Shown here piece after piece: positions 32,546 to 35,921 of a stretch of DNA of 35,921 nucleotides. The position numbers and the translations under genes are program-made. The DNA is taken from assembly GCA_016218805.1 (NCBI GenBank), contig JACRCW010000170.1, positions 1 through 35,921 on the forward strand, given 5' to 3'. Below the pieces are notes generated by a model. The model had not been told where the DNA came from and made no database searches. It worked only from the letters and a program-made list of their open reading frames with translations. The stretch's first letter is position 1; each line of letters opens with the position of its first letter. Origin of the DNA: Deltaproteobacteria bacterium. Its GTDB lineage: Bacteria; Myxococcota; JACRCW01.

Positions 32546-33787
32546 TCAATGGCACAACTGCGTGCGCGTCTCGGACGCACCGCTGTTGCAGTCCGGCGAG
32601 CAGGAGCACGAGGTGTCAAACGTGTACGACGTGCCGCATCCGACGCTTCCCCAGTTGATGGACCCCGTCAGGTTGCATCCGCCGGTGCCGCAGTCCCCGG
32701 AGCAGGTGGACGCGGTGGAGTCCGTGTACAGCTTCTCCAGACCGGATGAGCAGTTGTGGTCCGTGTTGTCGCCGTACCAGTCCCCGTTGCCCGGGTACAT
32801 GTCGGGGCGGTCGTCGTTGCAGTCGTCCGTGTTGGTGACCCGGCCCCCGCCGCACCCGCCGCAGTCCGTGCGGCCGGAGTCCGCGGGGTTGCCGTGGCCG
32901 TCACCGTCATTGTCCGCGTAGCAGGTCACCGCCGCGCCCACGCTGTTGCAGCCGCCGTTGCCGTCGCATTCGCGGCAGGTGCCACAGCCGGTGCCGTTGC
33001 CGTCATGCTGGCAGCCGCCGCTGCCGTTGCATTCACCGGACGAGCAGTTGGTGGCGGTGCACACGCCGTTGGGATCCGTTCCCGCCGCTACCACCTCGCA
33101 GCCGCCGCTGCCGTCGCAGGCGCCGGTGGCCGCGCACGCGTTGGGAGCGCAGTCACCGTGCGGATCGGCGCCGGCGCCCACGTCGTCACATGCACCCGCG
33201 GCGGAGCACACGGCGCACACGCCACAGCGCGTGCCGGCGGTGCGGAGCTGGCAGCCGCCCTGGCCGTCGCATTCGCCGGTGGTGCATGCGCCGGCGGCGC
33301 ACGCGCCCACCGGGTCCTGCCCGGCGGCAACACCCTGGCAGCCCACCGGAGGCGGGCCGGAACTGGAGCGCGGTGCCGCGGATGAGGATGGCGGGCCCGC
33401 GGAAGACGACGTCATGGCAGAGCCGGACAGCGGTCCTGACGAAGAGGCACCGGGACCGGAAACGGGGATGCTGGTGGCACCGCCGGAGGACCGGGACTGC
33501 GCCGTGGTGGCGGAGGACGATGCCGCAGATGACGACGCGGGCCGGGATGTGAGCGATCCCGACAAGCGGGAGCTGCCGGTGGCGGAGGAAGCGCCGGCGG
33601 ACGCGCTGGACGCTGCGGAGGCGCCGCCAGAGGAGGACGAGGACGCCAGGCCGTCGGGGGATTGGCACGTGCCATCCGGGGAACAGACGCGTCCTTCCAC
33701 GCAGTCGCCGTCCTCCGTGCACACCGCGGCGGGGAGACAGGCGGCGCAGGCGGCCAGAATGCATGGGAAGGCATGGAGTGGTCGCAT
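32546..33787 (-). CDS. Ser-rich / Cys-rich secreted protein with MopE-like metal-binding motif
   Basis: 413 aa, ATG start. The N-terminus looks like a short lipoprotein signal (CILAAC, Cys14), although another Cys at 23 leaves the cleavage site open. Next a Cys module (CTEDGDCVEGRVCSPDGTC), then a low-complexity Ser/Ala/Gly/Pro stalk (~48-145). The rest is Cys-rich repeats of the kind C-D-G-x-G-G-C (GECDGQGGC, GACDGSGGC, GECNGSGGC, RECDGNGGC). It ends with a MopE-like metal-binding segment (CYADNDGDGHG... TDDCNDDRPDMYPG) and more Cys. Such stalked, Asp/Cys-rich proteins are common in myxobacterial envelopes. Likely surface-attached; function unknown, with calcium or metal binding the best guess. 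Confidence 0.85.
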   Translation of the reverse strand: MRPLHAFPCILAACAACLPAAVCTEDGDCVEGRVCSPDGTCQSPDGLASSSSSGGASAASSASAGASSATGSSRLSGSLTSRPASSSAASSSATTAQSRSSGGATSIPVSGPGASSSGPLSGSAMTSSSAGPPSSSAAPRSSSGPPPVGCQGVAAGQDPVGACAAGACTTGECDGQGGCQLRTAGTRCGVCAVCSAAGACDDVGAGADPHGDCAPNACAATGACDGSGGCEVVAAGTDPNGVCTATNCSSGECNGSGGCQHDGNGTGCGTCRECDGNGGCNSVGAAVTCYADNDGDGHGNPADSGRTDCGGCGGGRVTNTDDCNDDRPDMYPGNGDWYGDNTDHNCSSGLEKLYTDSTASTCSGDCGTGGCNLTGSINWGSVGCGTSYTFDTSCSCSPDCNSGASETRTQLCH

Positions 33788-33836
33788 CGTCGGGCGAACG
33801 ATGCCACGGCCGCGCGGCGGCGTCAGGTGCCTCGCG

Positions 33837-34757
33837 TCACTGGGGAACCACCGTGAGCAGCTGCAGGGATTCGTCCACGAGGAGGTTCATGGCGCGGTTC
33901 ATGTCACCGTCATGGCTCCGGTACCGCCGACGGGCGAGTTCCGCCGCGCCGATCCACTCCACGTGCACGTGCGGGTTCCCGTTGCGCCAGGCTCCCAGCG
34001 CGCCACCCACGACGACGACGCGGCCCGTGTCCGCATCAAACACCCGCACCTCCGCGCGGAACGGGTCGCCCGCCTTGCGCGCGGGGTCCGCGCGCTGGTC
34101 CACCAGGGCCACGCGGCTGCCGCGCACCGCGTCCAGCCCAATGGGTATCAGCCCATCCAGCGCGTCCGGCAGCGGCACTTCCACGACGTCACGGCCCGGC
34201 TCCACCGTGATGACGGAGCGGTGGCTCCCGGAGCGCACCACCAGCGCGCAAAAGCCCGCGCCGTGCCGTGTGGCGGCCTGCACCAGCGGGCGTTCGCCGG
34301 GGCCCGTGCACCACAGGCGAACCACGGACCGGTAGTCCGGCGCCAGGCCCGCCACGCACGTCTGGCCGCCGTCCCGGTCCACCACCAGAAGCGCGCCCGG
34401 TGAGCGCTCCGGGAACACCGCGTGCAGCGGCAGCTGCATTGCGTCTCCCACGGGGTCCAGCGTGCGGCGCACGGGGTCCCAGCGGAACAGGCTGCGGTTC
34501 CAGTAGGAGAACAGCTGGCTTCCGTCTGGCAGCGGGCGGTTCCGCAGGGACCCGCCGTCCAGCGTGACGCCGGTGCGCACCCCGTCCACGACGAGCGTGC
34601 CCCGGACGGTGTTGCGGTTGGACACCGGCTCACTGGTGCCCGCCGCGGTTTCCACAGACAAGCGCAGCGACGTGTCATCACGCTCCCACGGCGGGGCAAG
34701 CCGGAAATCAGGCGCGGGGGCGGCGGCGAGGGCGAGCAGCAGCGGGGCAAGGTGCAC
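33837..34757 (-). CDS. Secreted hypothetical protein, beta-rich
   Basis: 306 aa from a GTG at 34757 with GGAG 6 nt upstream; the frame stays open farther but that would run into the divergent synthase gene. It starts with a signal peptide (VHLAPLLLALAAAPA). The body is rich in beta-strand-like segments with blade-like repeats (LLVVDRDGGQTCVAGLAPDY; AEVRVFDADTGRVVVVGGAL), hinting at a beta-propeller, but no named domain was recognised. Two Cys are present. It is at the 5' end of the minus-strand series of secreted proteins and is divergent from the lipid synthase. Confidence 0.72.
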   Translation of the reverse strand: MHLAPLLLALAAAPAPDFRLAPPWERDDTSLRLSVETAAGTSEPVSNRNTVRGTLVVDGVRTGVTLDGGSLRNRPLPDGSQLFSYWNRSLFRWDPVRRTLDPVGDAMQLPLHAVFPERSPGALLVVDRDGGQTCVAGLAPDYRSVVRLWCTGPGERPLVQAATRHGAGFCALVVRSGSHRSVITVEPGRDVVEVPLPDALDGLIPIGLDAVRGSRVALVDQRADPARKAGDPFRAEVRVFDADTGRVVVVGGALGAWRNGNPHVHVEWIGAAELARRRYRSHDGDMNRAMNLLVDESLQLLTVVPQ

Positions 34758-35007
34758 GGCAGGCTCCAGGTGGTTGCGTGCCGGCTCCAACGGCCCATGC
34801 GCGCGTCCGGTCTGCCAGTCCGCCGCGAGCGCGGACGGCGTGAAAACCGGCTTCCCGGGAGGGGTCCCGTGCGGTAGGGTCCGCGCCCCCCATGGGCCGG
34901 CCACGTGTTCCCGGTGTCGTTGTCGTCGTGCGCGGCGGTGTTGCCGCGGGCGGCGCACACCCCGGATTGGCCGGCCCCACCCTGCACAGCCACGGAGCAA
35001 GCCAGTC

Positions 35008-35921
35008 ATGAGCAACACCCACGCGCGGCACGAACCCATCGCCGTCATCGGCGTCAGCGCCCTGTTTCCCGGATCGCTGGACGCCACCGGCTTCTGGCGG
35101 GACATCCTGCGCGGCACGGACCTCATGCAGGACATCCCGCCGAGCCATTGGCTGCTCGACGACTACTACAGCGCAGATCCCCGGGCCCCCGACCGCACGT
35201 ACGCGCGGCGTGGCGCGTTCCTCAAGGACGTCCCGTTTGACCCGGTGGAGTGGGGCATCCCCCCGTCCGTGGTCCCGGCCACGGACACCTGCCAGCTGCT
35301 GGCGCTGGTGGTGGCGCAGCGGGTGCTGGAGGACGCATGCCGCGGCAACCCGGACCGCATCCCGCGGGACCGCACCAGCGTGATTCTCGGCGTCACCGGC
35401 GCGCAGGAGCTGATGGGCGCCATGGTGGGGCGCCTGCAGCGTCCCATCTGGCGCAAGGCGCTGCTGGAGATGGGGCTGCCGGAGACGCAGGTGGAGGACG
35501 CGTGCAAGCGCATGGCCTCGCACTACGTGGGCTGGCAGGAGAACACGTTCCCCGGCCTGCTGGGCAACGTGGTGGCCGGGCGCATTGCCAACCGCCTGGA
35601 CCTGGGCGGGACCAACTGCATCACGGATGCGGCCTGCGCCAGCACGTTCTCCGCGGTGTCCATGGCGGTCAATGAACTGCGCCTGGGTGACTCCGACGTG
35701 GTCATCACCGGCGGCGCGGACACGATGAACGACGTGTTCATGTTCATGTGCTTTTCCAAGACGCCCGCGCTGTCACTCACCGGTGACTGCCGTCCATTTG
35801 CCGCCGACGCCGACGGCACCATGCTGGGCGAGGGCCTGGGCATGGTGGCGCTCAAGCGCCTGGCGGACGCCGAACGCGACGGCGACCACGTCTACGCGGT
35901 GATCAAGGGCGTGGGCACGTC
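35008..35921 (+). CDS. PfaA-type polyketide/fatty-acid synthase, ketosynthase part (3' end outside window)
   Basis: The first 304 codons from the ATG at 35008 (GGAG ~10 nt upstream); no stop before the window ends. The sequence starts with a modular KS opening (EPIAVIGVSALFPGSL) and contains the catalytic Cys210 in TDAACAS, plus TGGADTMNDVFMFMCFSKTP and TMLGEGLGMVALKRL. WQENTFPGLLGNVVAGRIAN is typical of PfaA-like KS domains that make polyunsaturated fatty acids or related secondary lipids, more than of ordinary modular PKS. The active-site His residues lie beyond the edge. It is the start of a larger locus; whether the product is PUFA, glycolipid or other cannot be told from the KS alone. 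Confidence 0.9.
   Translation, partial: MSNTHARHEPIAVIGVSALFPGSLDATGFWRDILRGTDLMQDIPPSHWLLDDYYSADPRAPDRTYARRGAFLKDVPFDPVEWGIPPSVVPATDTCQLLALVVAQRVLEDACRGNPDRIPRDRTSVILGVTGAQELMGAMVGRLQRPIWRKALLEMGLPETQVEDACKRMASHYVGWQENTFPGLLGNVVAGRIANRLDLGGTNCITDAACASTFSAVSMAVNELRLGDSDVVITGGADTMNDVFMFMCFSKTPALSLTGDCRPFAADADGTMLGEGLGMVALKRLADAERDGDHVYAVIKGVGT

Noticed and set aside
34905..35240. 111-codon + strand frame upstream of and overlapping the synthase gene
   Set aside because: It overlaps the KS coding sequence in another frame and has no domain or good ribosome site.

Overview
The window reads as chromosomal DNA of a very GC-rich Gram-negative delta-type bacterium, most likely a member of the Myxococcota. 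The reasons are pervasive G/C at third codon positions, many SPII lipoproteins and outer-membrane-type proteins, Pro/Ala-rich linkers joined to FHA and GAF domains, MopE-like Cys-rich secreted proteins, and a PfaA-type lipid/polyketide synthase. This placement is inferred from gene content; no rRNA or other phylogenetic marker was available beyond tyrS and panC. No tRNA, rRNA, intact insertion sequence or CRISPR array was seen.

Left part (1-7.6 kb): a GAF-domain protein cut by the window edge, then a translationally coupled DUF4124 secreted protein and a CNNM/CorC-like CBS membrane protein (one + strand operon). Convergent to it lie two overlapping paralogous secreted proteins, which are divergent from a double-FHA protein. 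Then come tyrS (-) and panC (+).

Accessory island (7.6-11.5 kb): about 550 bp without a gene that ends in a six-copy degenerate 21-22 bp tandem repeat; then a minus-strand operon of an ABC-type AAA ATPase, an HNH nuclease of the Septu (PtuA/PtuB) kind and an unrecognised helical 264-aa protein; then about 490 bp without a gene carrying a perfect 11-bp inverted repeat. The ATPase and HNH genes look less GC-rich than their surroundings, which suggests acquisition by transfer.

Centre (11.5-20.5 kb): an FtsZ/tubulin-like GTPase with a Pro-rich linker and helical tail, an ODP-type metallo-beta-lactamase-fold protein, a PpiD/SurA-like membrane-anchored prolyl isomerase, a tiny secreted peptide with three Cys-containing 6-residue repeats, and a very large metzincin lipoprotein. 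Hairpin terminators separate several of these.

Iron-responsive locus (20.5-28.4 kb): a good Fur-box match at 27056-27074 lies between a divergent FAD flavoprotein and a minus-strand operon. The operon encodes a FecA-like TonB-dependent receptor with its own TonB-C-like N-terminal domain, a secreted protein with a P19-like N-terminal half, a P19/Tp34-like lipoprotein, and a GT-C-like polytopic membrane protein. Overlapping or nearly touching reading frames imply co-transcription. I infer a metal (probably iron) uptake system; the P19-like assignments are mine from motif comparison and have not been checked by search.

Right part (28.4-35.9 kb): a minus-strand series made of a membrane-bound PAS hybrid histidine kinase, a DUF3108 protein, a lipoprotein with two Cys-rich CNCG repeats, a Ser-rich/Cys-rich MopE-like surface protein, and an unrecognised secreted protein. 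The window ends inside a PfaA-type ketosynthase on the + strand, the start of a polyunsaturated/secondary-lipid synthase locus.
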